NCBI GenBank assembly: GCA_021785655.1
Contig: JAJYET010000018.1
Location: 1 to 45,603 of the forward strand
DNA from: a bacterium
GTDB taxonomy: Bacteria; Chloroflexota; Dormibacteria; Aeolococcales; Bog-877
DNA length: 45,603 nt
Direction of reading: 5' to 3'
Of the stretch, positions 15,295-23,724 are shown piece after piece; position 1 is the first letter of the stretch, and each line of letters opens with the position of its first letter. The notes below the pieces were generated by a model that saw only the letters and a program-made list of their open reading frames with translations, was not told the origin of the DNA and ran no database searches. Made by a program: the position numbers and the translations under genes.

Positions 15295-16878
15295 ATGGCA
15301 GCCCGTGAAGGCCCCCGATCGGCTGCCGCCCCGCCACACGCATCAGGCCGGTTGGCCGACCGGTCCCGAACCCAGCTCGAGTTCACCTCCAGCGGCCTTG
15401 TCCCCGAGGCCACCATCCGCGACCTGCTCCAGGTGTCCGGGCAAGGCCCGGGGGCAGCGGAGGTCGTCGACCACCGCTGGGTGGACACCTTCGACAGGCG
15501 GCTCCACCGGGCCGGCGTGACCCTGCTGATCTCCTGGGGGCGGCGGCCCGCGGGTGACCGGGCCGAGATCGAGGGGGTAGATGGGACCTCTGCCTGGAGC
15601 GTCCCCTGCCACCTGCCCCGCTCGCGGCGGAACGAGCGTGGGTGGCGGCTTGAACAGTTGCTCGGCGAAGGGCCGGCGACCCTGATCCTCGGCCCCCTGA
15701 TCGCAGAGAGGGCCTTGCTCCCGATTGCCCGGCTGCGGGTCCGAAGGCACACAATCTCTCTTCGCGGCCCCCGGGGTAGAGCGGTGGGTGAGGCGCGGTG
15801 GGAGGAGCGCCTGGGGGCCAGGGGGGAAATCCCGCGGACCTGGCTGCGCGTGACGTTGCTGGCCGGAGGAGGGCCCTACGCGGCGGAGCTGCGCCGCCGG
15901 CTAGCCGGGATGGAAGGCCTGCAGCCGAGTTCCGGAGGCTGGCTGGTCTGGCTGGACCCTGTCGGGGCACCCCGAGCGAGACCGGCCGATCCCAGCGAGC
16001 CGTCCGCCCAAGCGGTGCGGCGGATTCTGGCCGACCTCCTGGGGGTGGTCGTGGCCAACGAGCCCGGGGTCCTGGCCGACCTCGACGTGGAGTTTCTCCA
16101 CGACCTGCGGGTAGCGGTGCGGCGGGCTCGCTCCGCCGTGAAGCTGGTCGGCGACTGCCTGCCCGGAGTGGCCGTGGCCCGGCTGGCTGCGGATCTCCGG
16201 TGGATGGGAGACCTGACCACCCCGACAAGGGACCTGGATGTCCTGCTCCAAGCCCTCTCCTCAACCGGGGACGCGGCGGCCGAGCCGCTGCTGAGAAACC
16301 TCGCCGAGCGGCGGGGCGAAAGCTGGTCTCGGCTCTCAACCCAGATCCGGAGCCCTCGATGGAAGACTGCGCTCCGCCGCTGGGGCGCCGTCGCCCGGGG
16401 CCACGGCGCCAGCATCTCGGGTGACCGACCCGTGGAGGCGTTGGCGCGCGAACGAGCTGGAAGAGCGTACCGCCGAGCTCTCCGACTCGCCCTGGCCCTG
16501 GGTCCGGCTTCGCCTCCCGAGGGATTCCACGGTCTGCGCAAGCGCTGCAAGGAGCTCCGCTACCTCCTGGAGTTCTTCGCCCCCGCCCTGGACGGCGGGG
16601 AGTACCGTGAGGTCCTCAGCGTGCTGCGATCCCTCCAGGACTGCCTCGGCGAATTCCAGGACACGCAGGTGCAGGAGTTGGAACTCATGAAACTCGCCCC
16701 CATGGCAGCGACCTCAGGGCCGGAGGCGGTCCTCGCCCTGGGGCGCCTGGATCACCGGCTACGGGAGCGCCGCGAGAGAGCCCGGCAAGCCGTCGTTCCG
16801 AGGCTGGAGGCGTTTGCCCGGCCCAAGCTGCGGCGGTGGGCGCGGGCTGCCGCCGGCCGGAGTGCGCCTCGATGGTGA
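15295..16878 (+). CDS. CYTH-like/CHAD domain protein
   Basis: A 527-residue protein. Residues about 25-215 look like a degenerate CYTH (triphosphate tunnel) domain: the usual ExExK opening is reduced to TQLEF, while strands such as LRVRRHTISLRG remain. Residues about 235-520 form a CHAD domain, an alpha-helical bundle with conserved basic faces: HDLRVAVRRAR (His269 onward) and HGLRKRCKELRYLLEFF (His412 onward). CHAD domains bind inorganic polyphosphate and target polyphosphate granules. The degraded CYTH half suggests binding rather than catalysis. It overlaps the ParA-like gene by 7 nt and diverges from SOS-controlled dnaE2. Confidence 0.85.
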   Translation: MAAREGPRSAAAPPHASGRLADRSRTQLEFTSSGLVPEATIRDLLQVSGQGPGAAEVVDHRWVDTFDRRLHRAGVTLLISWGRRPAGDRAEIEGVDGTSAWSVPCHLPRSRRNERGWRLEQLLGEGPATLILGPLIAERALLPIARLRVRRHTISLRGPRGRAVGEARWEERLGARGEIPRTWLRVTLLAGGGPYAAELRRRLAGMEGLQPSSGGWLVWLDPVGAPRARPADPSEPSAQAVRRILADLLGVVVANEPGVLADLDVEFLHDLRVAVRRARSAVKLVGDCLPGVAVARLAADLRWMGDLTTPTRDLDVLLQALSSTGDAAAEPLLRNLAERRGESWSRLSTQIRSPRWKTALRRWGAVARGHGASISGDRPVEALARERAGRAYRRALRLALALGPASPPEGFHGLRKRCKELRYLLEFFAPALDGGEYREVLSVLRSLQDCLGEFQDTQVQELELMKLAPMAATSGPEAVLALGRLDHRLRERRERARQAVVPRLEAFARPKLRRWARAAAGRSAPRW

Positions 16879-17654
16879 CGGTGGCCGTCTACAACCTCAA
16901 GGGCGGGGTGGGCAAGACCTCGGCGGCCGTGAACCTCGCCTTCCTCGCGGCTCGCGATGGGTACCGGACCATCCTGTGGGACCTTGATCCCCAGGGTGGG
17001 GCTACCTACCTGCTGCGCGGCCGCCCCAAGGTGAAGGGAGGAGCGCGGGCCCTGATCACCAGGTCCGGCGGATTGGAGCAGCGCATGCGAGGCACCGAGT
17101 TCGACAACCTCGACCTACTGCCTGCCGATCGGTCCTATCGAGCCATGGACCTGGTCCTGGACCGCGCCTCCCATTCGACGCGCCGCCTCGGCGACCAGCT
17201 CCGGCCGCTGGCGGGCAGGTACGACCTCGTGCTCCTCGACTGCCCGCCGAGCGCTTCTCTGGTGTCCCAGGCAGCGCTGCGCGCCGCCCGGCTGGTGCTG
17301 ATTCCCGTGATCCCGGCCACCCTCTCCTGGAGAACCCTGGACCAAGTGACGGGGCTGGTCAAGGAGCTCAAGGCGCCCCGCCCAGCCCTGCTGCCGTTTC
17401 TTTCCCTGGTGGACCGCCGCCGGCGCTTGCATCGGGACGTGGCCGAGCAGCTCCGGGCCCGGCTTCCATCCCTGGCCCGCGCCGCCATCCCCATCTCCTC
17501 CGCGGTGGAGCAAATGGGCCCCAGGCGGACCCCGGTGCACACCTTCGCTGCGGGCACCCCTGCGGCCCTCGCTTATCAGGACCTTTGGGCCGAGGTGGCG
17601 GAGATGGCCCTTCCTGGCCACGGTGGTGTTTCTGAGCCACGCCCACCGGGTTAG
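16872..17654 (+). CDS. ParA/MinD-type ATPase (orphan)
   Basis: A 260-residue protein with the deviant Walker A motif KGGVGKT at residues 10-16 (signature Lys10), an A' region LWDLDPQGGAT and Walker B LVLLDCPPS. These mark a ParA-family P-loop ATPase that dimerises on ATP and positions cargo on the nucleoid or membrane. No ParB gene or parS-like site is visible nearby, so it is probably not the chromosome-partition ParA. Its ATG lies inside the last codons of the CHAD gene (7-nt overlap), implying co-translation. A role in positioning polyphosphate-associated cargo is an inference from that pairing. Confidence 0.88.
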   Translation: MVTVAVYNLKGGVGKTSAAVNLAFLAARDGYRTILWDLDPQGGATYLLRGRPKVKGGARALITRSGGLEQRMRGTEFDNLDLLPADRSYRAMDLVLDRASHSTRRLGDQLRPLAGRYDLVLLDCPPSASLVSQAALRAARLVLIPVIPATLSWRTLDQVTGLVKELKAPRPALLPFLSLVDRRRRLHRDVAEQLRARLPSLARAAIPISSAVEQMGPRRTPVHTFAAGTPAALAYQDLWAEVAEMALPGHGGVSEPRPPG

Positions 17655-17701
17655 GCGGTAGGCCCCGGCGAGGGCAGCGCTGGACGGAGTTGGAACCAAA
17701 G

Positions 17702-18934
17702 GTGAGTCGGAACGACGGGCCCGGACTTGGGCCGGCGCAGTGGCGCACCCAGGACGTGTGGGCCATCTCACTGTCGGCCTTCTTTGCCGACCTCGGCTAC
17801 CAGGCGGTGCTGGCCGGCTTTCCCCTCTTTCTGGTCCTCGGACTGCACCAGCCGGTGCTGCTGTTCGGAGTCGCCAGCGCCCTCAGCTATGGGGGAGGCA
17901 CCCTCTTCTCTCTGCTGGGGGGAAGGCTGGGAGACCGCTTCGGCCACCGCCGCGTCGCTCTGCTGGGGAACTCCCTCATCCCCCTGCTCTCCCTGAGCGC
18001 TCTCTCCACCAGCCCCTCCGTCTCCATCGGACTGCTCACCGGTGGCTGGTGGTTCCGCAACCTGCGGAGCCCCTCCCGGCGGGTGATGCTGACCGAGGCG
18101 GTTCCCGACCCCTCCACCCGCAATGCCGCCTTCGGGTTCCTCCATGCCCTGGACGTCGGGGGCGGCGCCCTGGCCGGGGTGTGGTTGCTGGCCAGTGTCT
18201 CCGCCCACCTCCCCTACCGCTGGATCTTCCTGGCCACCGCGGTCCCCCTCCTGGCATCCACCTTGACCCTCTCCCGGGCGCGAACCGGGAGGCGGGTGAG
18301 CCGGCCGCCCGCAACACTCGTACCCGCCCCGCCGCAGCCTCCTCTTCCCGGGGCCGGGGCCCTGCTCCTGGCCGCCGCCCTGTACGGGTTCACGTTCTAC
18401 GCGGTCGGCTTTCCTATCCTCACCGTCGCCCAGGGTGGGGGGGGTGCGGTGGCCGGCATCGGGGCCTTCCTACTCTTCCAGGCGGTCTCCGCCACCACCG
18501 GGTACCTTCTGCCCCACTTCCTGGGTAGCACGCTGGCAAGGAGGTTTCGGGAACTTGCCTGGCTGGGGTACGGGGGAGGAGCACTGGGAGCGGTGCTGCT
18601 CGCGGCCGGGTACGGCTTCCACCTCGGGCTGGCGGTACTACTTCCGGGTGTCGCCGCGCTGGGCTTCGGGCTCGGGGTGGTCGAGACCCTGGAGCCCAGT
18701 CTGATGTCGTTCCTGCGGCCGGGTTCGGCGGCCGGCCGGGGCTTCGGGGCCCTGGCTGCAGCCCGCAGCTGGGGGGTATTTCTGGGCAACCTGCTGATGG
18801 GCCTGCTCTACGGGGTCGCCCCCCAGTTGGCCTACGTCTACGCGGCGGTGCTGGGAGCCGCCGCCGGAGCCACCATGCTGGCCGCGGTGCCCCGGGCGAG
18901 GCTCAGCGACCAGCGGCTCGAGGAAGACCCCTGA
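17702..18934 (+). CDS. Major facilitator superfamily transporter
   Basis: A 410-residue protein with about twelve hydrophobic segments and the MFS loop 2-3 motif as GGRLGDRFGHRR. The N-terminal AISLSAFFADLGYQAVLAGFPLFLV resembles the drug/multidrug exporter branch of the superfamily. A GTG at 17702 is chosen, 12 nt after a GGAG; a TTG at 17690 is the alternative. It follows the ParA-like gene by 47 nt on the same strand. Its stop is 6 bp from the convergent stop of ftsH, without an obvious terminator hairpin. Substrate unknown. Confidence 0.85.
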   Translation: MSRNDGPGLGPAQWRTQDVWAISLSAFFADLGYQAVLAGFPLFLVLGLHQPVLLFGVASALSYGGGTLFSLLGGRLGDRFGHRRVALLGNSLIPLLSLSALSTSPSVSIGLLTGGWWFRNLRSPSRRVMLTEAVPDPSTRNAAFGFLHALDVGGGALAGVWLLASVSAHLPYRWIFLATAVPLLASTLTLSRARTGRRVSRPPATLVPAPPQPPLPGAGALLLAAALYGFTFYAVGFPILTVAQGGGGAVAGIGAFLLFQAVSATTGYLLPHFLGSTLARRFRELAWLGYGGGALGAVLLAAGYGFHLGLAVLLPGVAALGFGLGVVETLEPSLMSFLRPGSAAGRGFGALAAARSWGVFLGNLLMGLLYGVAPQLAYVYAAVLGAAAGATMLAAVPRARLSDQRLEEDP

Positions 18935-18940
18935 CCGCGA

Positions 18941-20914
18941 TCAGAGCTGGGGGGAAATGCCTCCCTCGGGCACTGCGTCATGCGCCGTCGCCACCGGCTC
19001 CTTCTCCGGCCGGCGCGTGGGCAGAGGGGCCACCGGCTTGGGCGGAAGGCCGGTCACCCGCAGGATCTCAGCCTCCTCCAGAGACTCCTCCCGGAGCAGG
19101 GCAGTGGTCAGGGTCTGAAGCTTGTCCCGGTTTTGCTCGAGCAGACTTACCGCCTCGGCGAAGCACTCGTCGACGATCCGGCGGACCTCCGAGTCGATCA
19201 CCTGGGCAGTGGCCTCGCTGTAGGGGCGCTGGGCCACCATCATGGTCTGCTGCTCCGGGTCGTCGGCCAGGTTGAGAGGACCTACCTTGGGGCTCATCCC
19301 CCAGCGAACCACCATCTGCCTCGCGATGTTGGTGACCTGCTGCAGGTCGCTCTCCGCTCCGGTGGTCACCACTCCGTAGACCAGCTGCTCCGCGGCCCGC
19401 CCCCCCAGGGCCCCGACGATGCGGGCCCGCAGGTAGGTTTCGGGATAATTCTGCCGGTCGTCCACCGGAGCCTGGACTGTCACTCCGAGGGCCCGGCCCC
19501 GAGGGATGATCGACACCCGGCGAACCGGGTCGGCCTCCGGCACCAGGAGCCCCAGGAGCGCGTGACCGGACTCATGGTAGGCGGTGCGCTCCCGATCCTC
19601 GTCGCTCATGACGATCCGCCGAGCCGCTCCCAGCAGGACCTTCTCCAGTGACTCGGTGAAGTCGTCCATGGTGACGGCGGCGCGGTTCCGGCGGGCGGCG
19701 GTCAGCGCCGCCTCATTGACCAGGTTGCGCAGCTCGGCGCCCACCAGGCCCGGCGTCCGGGAGGCGAGGGCGTCCAGGTCGACGTCGGCCGCCAGCGGCA
19801 CCCCCTTGGTATGGATCCGCAGGATCGCGGCCCGACCGACCCGATCTGGGGGCTGCACCATCACCCGCCGGTCGAAGCGCCCGGGCCGCAGGAGGGCCGA
19901 GTCGAGCACGTCGGCACGGTTGGTGGCGGCCAGGACGATCACCCCCTCGCGGGAGTCGAAGCCGTCCATCTCGGTCAGGATCTGGTTCAGGGTCTGCTCC
20001 CGCTCGTCGTGGCCGCCGAAGCTGGGGCCGACGCTGCGGCTCCGCCCCACCGCGTCCAACTCGTCGATGAAGATGATGGCCGGCGCCGCGGCCTTGGCCT
20101 TGTTGAACAGGTCGCGCACCCGGGAGGCCCCCACCCCGACCACCATCTCGATGAACTCCGACGCCGAGATACTGAAGAACGGGACCCCCGCCTCCCCCGC
20201 CACCGCCCGGGCCAGCAGGGTCTTGCCGGTGCCGGGAAGGCCCACCAGCAGCACCCCCTTGGGGATGCTGCCGCCGAGCCGCTGGTACTTGCCCGGCTGG
20301 CGCAGGAAATCGACTATCTCCTCCAGCTCCTCCTTCGCCTCCTCGATCCCGGCCACGTCCGCGAAGGTGGTGGCGGGCTTCTCCGGGTCGTACAGCCGGG
20401 CCTGGGAGCGGCCCAGGCTGAAGAGGCCCCCGCCCGCCGAGGCGGTGGTCCGCCGCATGAGCCAGACGAAGAAGACCAGGAAGAGCAGGGTGGGTCCGAA
20501 GCTGTAGAGGATTTCCACCAGCGCCGAGGTCGGGGGGTTGGGGTTCTGGGCGTTGATGGTGACGTTGTGGGCGGACAGCAGCGACTCCAGCTGCCCGCCG
20601 GCGAAGGCGGGGACCTGCGTCGTGAAGTGGAGGGCCCTGTTCTTGCTGGCGTCGCTGGCCCCGGTGGGACTCTTGAAGGTGCCCTCGATGCTGTCCCCGG
20701 TGGCGGTGATGCTGGTGACGTCATTGGCCTTGACCTCGGTCACGAAGCGGTTGTAGGGGATGGTTATGGTCTTGGGGCTGGCCGGTGGGAAGAAGACGTT
20801 GGCCACCAGGATGTTGAGGGCCAGGAAGATGCCCACCGGCAGCAGGAATTGCAGCGAGCGCCAGGGGGGGGGCCGCCGGGGCGGCGTGGAGCCTCCCTGC
20901 GGGGATTGGGCCAT
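18941..20914 (-). CDS. ftsH: ATP-dependent zinc metalloprotease FtsH
   Basis: A 657-residue membrane-bound AAA+ protease of standard length. There are two transmembrane segments (about 24-43 and 128-146) flanking the periplasmic domain, then the AAA module with Walker A GLPGTGKT (Lys231), Walker [12 protein letters not shown] and the SRH ([18 protein letters not shown]), and a zinc protease motif HESGH (His447, Glu448, His451). It degrades misfolded membrane proteins and selected cytosolic regulators. Its ATG follows TAGCTT by 6 nt, suggesting its own leaderless promoter, but it also lies only 56 bp downstream of the imuB-associated gene on the same strand. No Shine-Dalgarno site. Confidence 0.97.
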   Translation of the reverse strand: MAQSPQGGSTPPRRPPPWRSLQFLLPVGIFLALNILVANVFFPPASPKTITIPYNRFVTEVKANDVTSITATGDSIEGTFKSPTGASDASKNRALHFTTQVPAFAGGQLESLLSAHNVTINAQNPNPPTSALVEILYSFGPTLLFLVFFVWLMRRTTASAGGGLFSLGRSQARLYDPEKPATTFADVAGIEEAKEELEEIVDFLRQPGKYQRLGGSIPKGVLLVGLPGTGKTLLARAVAGEAGVPFFSISASEFIEMVVGVGASRVRDLFNKAKAAAPAIIFIDELDAVGRSRSVGPSFGGHDEREQTLNQILTEMDGFDSREGVIVLAATNRADVLDSALLRPGRFDRRVMVQPPDRVGRAAILRIHTKGVPLAADVDLDALASRTPGLVGAELRNLVNEAALTAARRNRAAVTMDDFTESLEKVLLGAARRIVMSDEDRERTAYHESGHALLGLLVPEADPVRRVSIIPRGRALGVTVQAPVDDRQNYPETYLRARIVGALGGRAAEQLVYGVVTTGAESDLQQVTNIARQMVVRWGMSPKVGPLNLADDPEQQTMMVAQRPYSEATAQVIDSEVRRIVDECFAEAVSLLEQNRDKLQTLTTALLREESLEEAEILRVTGLPPKPVAPLPTRRPEKEPVATAHDAVPEGGISPQL

Positions 20915-20920
20915 TACCGA

Positions 20921-20926
20921 AAGCTA
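20921..20926 (-). promoter_or_regulatory. -10-like TAGCTT, 6 nt before the ftsH ATG
   Basis: TAGCTT on the minus strand ends 6 nt before the ATG and no ribosome site is present, consistent with a leaderless ftsH mRNA. The -35 region is not recognisable. Confidence 0.4.
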
Positions 20927-20970
20927 GCAGATGCCGGAGTGGCGGTTCGCGGGGGAGTTTTACCTTGCCC

Positions 20971-21213
20971 TCAGCCCCACACTCTGGCCGTCCAGCCCAC
21001 CCCGGGCTCGCGACACAGATCCAGGCACTCTCCCGATGCCAGCAGCACCCGCCAGCGTCGCAGCCTCCGGGGCCGGGCTGGGGCGGTGCGCCACCAGCCC
21101 ACCTCCACCACCGACCGCTCAACGACCTCGGCCACCGCCACCCAGCCGCTCTCCCGGCGGACGGCGCGCGGCTCTGTCCCCTCCCTGCCGCACTCCACGT
21201 CCACCGCGGTCAT
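20971..21213 (-). CDS. Small DUF6504-like protein of the imu operon
   Basis: An 80-residue protein that begins TAVDVECGREGTEPRAVRRESGWVAVAEVVERS and continues with VGWWRTAPAR, a WW pair followed by a beta-rich stretch (RRWRVLLASGECLDLCREPG). This pattern and its position after a Y-family polymerase resemble DUF6504 proteins of actinobacteria, whose function is unknown. The ATG at 21213 overlaps the imuB stop as ATGA, so it is co-translated; an ATG 12 nt upstream is less likely. It would be co-induced with imuA and imuB during SOS. Family match is from memory, so moderate. Confidence 0.65.
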   Translation of the reverse strand: MTAVDVECGREGTEPRAVRRESGWVAVAEVVERSVVEVGWWRTAPARPRRLRRWRVLLASGECLDLCREPGVGWTARVWG

Positions 21214-22421
21214 GCCCGGCGCCAAACCAGCCGCTCCTCGGGCACGTCCCCGGGGTGCTCGGGACGCACCGCCACCCGCCAGACCAGGCCGCTGCCGAAC
21301 CGCTCCCTGAGTCGGGCGGCGGCTCGCTCGATCTCCTCCCGCCGATCCCCCCCGGTGGGAAAGAGCTGGCGCTGGCGCACCGGGGGCGCGCCGAGGTCCA
21401 GAGCTTGGAGCTCGAGCACCTCGACCGGACGCCGCACCCGGGCCATGAGGCTGAGCACCAGAGGCAGCAGCTCCTCATTGGTCATGGCGGGAGAGGGGGG
21501 AGAGATCAGCTCCCAGGACTCCCATCCCTCTCCCCCCAGCAGCAGCCGCAGGCGTCCCGCGGCCAGGTTCCGCTGGGCCAGCTCCGCCGCCAGCTCCGCC
21601 GCCAGCTCTGGAGCGCCGAAGCGCAACACCTCCGTATCTTCGACCGGCCCCGCCAGCACCCGCCGAACGCCACAAGGAGGCGGAGCCACCCAGGGATTGA
21701 CGGTGGTCCCGTCCCGCCCCAGGCACAGACGGTGGAGAAGCAGGCCCTCCGGTCCGAACTGTCGTTGCAACAGTGGGAGCGGGATCGAGGCACAGTCGCC
21801 ACAGGTCGTCAGGCCGAAGTCCCGCAACCGCTCCTTGACGGCTCCGGGCAGGGGCAGGACCTCCACCGGAAGCTCGGCCAGGAAGTGCGGCGCCCGGCCC
21901 GGAGGCACCAACCGGGCGCGCCCGGGATCTGTGGCCTGGGCGGCCGCCCAAGCGGTGAAGCGCGACTGCCCCACCCCCACCCGGGGCGGGACCGCAAGCA
22001 GCCGCTGCAGCTCCCTTCCCAGCCGGGAGGCCAGGGCCGCCTCCGTGGGCCAGCGCAGGTCGCGAGCCCCAGCATCCAGAAAGGCGCGGGTGTCGTCCAC
22101 CCACTCCACCATAGGGCTGAGGTCCTGTAGGGCCAGGCGCAGCTCCCAGCGCAGATCCGAGATCGCCGTCTCCTCCACCCGGAGACGGGCCGCGTCTGGA
22201 CAGGAGATCACCGCCTGGCGCCACTCAACTCCGGGGACAGCTCCGCTGGCCACCGCGGCCTCCGAGGCGGCCAGAAGCACCTCCCCTCCGCCCGGTCTCC
22301 GCTCCGGGCCCACCAGAACCGCCTCTTCTCTCAGCTCGGGATGGGCGCGCCAGGCCAGGCTGAGTGCGAGATGGGGGAAGATCGCGCAAGCCAGGCGGGA
22401 AGAGGCACCCCGGGCGTTCAC
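21210..22421 (-). CDS. imuB: ImuB-like Y-family polymerase homologue (catalytically degenerate)
   Basis: A 403-residue DinB/ImuB-type protein, recognised from CAIFPHLALSLAWR, the thumb and little-finger region, the helix-hairpin-helix segment FLAELPVEVLPLPGAVKERLRDFGLTTCGDCASIP and its operon. The acidic residues of active Y-family enzymes are missing: the N-terminal D-x-D motif is absent and the SIDE-type motif reads VEWVDDTRAFLD. It therefore probably acts as a scaffold that links DnaE2 to the beta clamp; the stretch QRQLFPTG near the C-terminus is a candidate clamp-binding motif. The GTG start overlaps the imuA stop as GTGA. Confidence 0.82.
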   Translation of the reverse strand: MNARGASSRLACAIFPHLALSLAWRAHPELREEAVLVGPERRPGGGEVLLAASEAAVASGAVPGVEWRQAVISCPDAARLRVEETAISDLRWELRLALQDLSPMVEWVDDTRAFLDAGARDLRWPTEAALASRLGRELQRLLAVPPRVGVGQSRFTAWAAAQATDPGRARLVPPGRAPHFLAELPVEVLPLPGAVKERLRDFGLTTCGDCASIPLPLLQRQFGPEGLLLHRLCLGRDGTTVNPWVAPPPCGVRRVLAGPVEDTEVLRFGAPELAAELAAELAQRNLAAGRLRLLLGGEGWESWELISPPSPAMTNEELLPLVLSLMARVRRPVEVLELQALDLGAPPVRQRQLFPTGGDRREEIERAAARLRERFGSGLVWRVAVRPEHPGDVPEERLVWRRA

Positions 22422-23194
22422 CCACTGGCCTCCAGGGGGGCCGTGAGGCCCTCTGTCTCCAGCTCGGTCTCCACCACCCCGGCCCTGGGGGAGTAGGGAC
22501 GGGGAAGTGCGATCCGCAGCCGACAGCTCCGGCCGCCCCCCCCCATCCGGCTGCGTCCCACCTGCAAGCGCACCCAGATTCCGGAGATGTCGCGATGGAC
22601 CCTGGTCCAGGCCAGCCGTTGACACTCGAGCTCCATCGCCACTCGGAGGGTGACCTCTCCGGGGAGGGACTGGCCCCCACAGATGAGTGCCACCCCTCCT
22701 CCGGACTCCACCGCCCCGAGCAGGGTCGCCGGGGCTGCCCGGCCCACCGGCTCCCACCTATCGGCCACCATCAGGGTGAGGCCCGCTCCCGCCTCGACAA
22801 GCGCTCGGGCGGCTGCCCACCCCTGTTCGGGACGGCGGGGATGAACCAGCCACAGGTTGCTCAGATCCCCTCCATAGGCCTCTATGTCATTGGGGTCAAC
22901 CCGTCCGGAGAAGTCCACCAACACCACCGGTAGAGAGATGGAGAGGCGGGCCAGGATCGCCAGGCCTAGGTCGAACCACCCCTGCCCCAACTCCCCCGAC
23001 GCCCAGGTGAGACGCCCCCGGGGCAGACCGTCGCACCCGGTCAGGCCATCAACCCCCCCTATCCCCGTGGGCAACCCTGCCGCGCTCAGCCCTGTCCCCG
23101 CCAGGACGGCGCGGGAGCCGTAGCGCGCTCGGATGGTGGCCAGAGCCGCCCCCAGAGCGGGTGAAGTTCCGTTACGGAGGTCGTCGCCCAGCAA
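22418..23194 (-). CDS. imuA: ImuA-like RecA-fold protein
   Basis: A 258-residue protein related to ImuA/RecA: GIGGVDGLTGCDGLPRGRLTWASGELGQGWFDLGLAIL corresponds to the region around the RecA P-loop, followed by LVDFSGRVDPNDIEAYGGDLSNLWLVHP. The P-loop lysine and Thr/Ser are replaced (ASGELGQGW), so ATP binding is doubtful. In mycobacteria ImuA' forms the SOS mutasome with ImuB and DnaE2. The TTG start at 23194 is chosen because AGGAG lies 8 nt upstream and because the open frame further upstream contains the promoter and LexA box. It overlaps imuB by 4 nt. Confidence 0.8.
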   Translation of the reverse strand: MLGDDLRNGTSPALGAALATIRARYGSRAVLAGTGLSAAGLPTGIGGVDGLTGCDGLPRGRLTWASGELGQGWFDLGLAILARLSISLPVVLVDFSGRVDPNDIEAYGGDLSNLWLVHPRRPEQGWAAARALVEAGAGLTLMVADRWEPVGRAAPATLLGAVESGGGVALICGGQSLPGEVTLRVAMELECQRLAWTRVHRDISGIWVRLQVGRSRMGGGGRSCRLRIALPRPYSPRAGVVETELETEGLTAPLEASG

Positions 23195-23233
23195 TGTCCC
23201 AGCTCCTCGACAAGGGTCCAGCGGACACAGGCC

Positions 23234-23263
23234 ATGATACGAACATCTGTTCCCAAAAGGCAA
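23234..23263 (-). promoter_or_regulatory. imuA promoter: TTGCCT-18 bp-TATCAT
   Basis: On the minus strand TTGCCT (23258-23263) and TATCAT (23234-23239) are separated by exactly 18 bp that contain the LexA box. Transcription would start near 23227, giving a leader of about 33 nt with an AGGAG ribosome site before the TTG start. Confidence 0.75.
23240..23252. promoter_or_regulatory. LexA (SOS) box CGAACATCTGTTC in the imuA promoter spacer
   Basis: This is identical in all 13 bases to the box before dnaE2. It fills the spacer between the -35 and -10 hexamers and abuts the -10, the classical position for LexA repression. It lies 46 bp upstream of the imuA start. Confidence 0.88.
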
Positions 23264-23301
23264 GGGGCCTCCGGGGGCTGCGTGCCTCCCCATAAATTGC
23301 C

Positions 23302-23307
23302 TAGAAT
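23302..23307 (+). promoter_or_regulatory. Candidate -10 TAGAAT for the HU gene
   Basis: TAGAAT lies 57 nt upstream of the HU ATG, preceded by TTGC. No good -35 is visible. The leader carries the AGGAGG ribosome site at 23352-23357. Confidence 0.35.
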
Positions 23308-23364
23308 CCCTGCAGAAAGTAGTCACGCGACCGCTTGCGAAGGTCGCTCTCAGGAGGCAAGCCC

Positions 23365-23706
23365 ATGAATCGGCGCCAGCTGGCGAAGACTCTCCAAGAT
23401 CAGCTGCTCTACGACAACGACCCGAGCGATCCCGTCTTTCCCAACTTCCGCTTCGCCGACGAGACCCTCCAACTGATCTTCGGCCTCATCGGCCAAGAGC
23501 TGGCGAGCGGCGAGGAGGTGAGCATCGCCGGCTTCGGCCACTGGAAGCTGCGCCAGAGCCCGGGCGGGATGCGCCGCAACCCCCAGACCCAGGCCATGGT
23601 CCGAGTCGCCCCTACCACCAAGGTGCGCTTCTACCCGGCCAGCTCCCTGAAGGCCCAGGTGGCCGGCAAGCCCACCCCGGCCCGGCGCAACGCCCGGCGC
23701 TCCTAG
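23365..23706 (+). CDS. HU/IHF-family DNA-binding protein
   Basis: A 113-residue HU-type nucleoid protein. The DNA-binding arm is clear: GFGHWKLRQSPGGMRRNPQTQ with the intercalating-proline region NPQT, followed by VRFYPASSLKAQV. The N-terminal helices (MNRRQLAKTLQDQLL... TLQLIFGLIGQELASGEEVSI) contain an extra aromatic and acidic loop (YDNDPSDPVFPNFRFADE) compared with canonical HU, and the C-terminus has a short basic tail (ARRNARRS). AGGAGG 7 nt upstream fixes the ATG. HU bends and compacts DNA and aids repair and recombination. It diverges from the SOS-controlled imu operon. Confidence 0.9.
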   Translation: MNRRQLAKTLQDQLLYDNDPSDPVFPNFRFADETLQLIFGLIGQELASGEEVSIAGFGHWKLRQSPGGMRRNPQTQAMVRVAPTTKVRFYPASSLKAQVAGKPTPARRNARRS

Positions 23707-23724
23707 AGCCGGGGGAGGACCGAG

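Noticed and set aside
16872..17654. Chromosome-partition ParA with a nearby parB/parS
   Set aside because: No ParB-like protein or parS palindrome is present nearby, and the gene is coupled to a CHAD protein.
19811..21310. 499-codon plus-strand open frame opposite ftsH
   Set aside because: It is antisense to the AAA and periplasmic regions of FtsH and has no recognisable domain or ribosome site.
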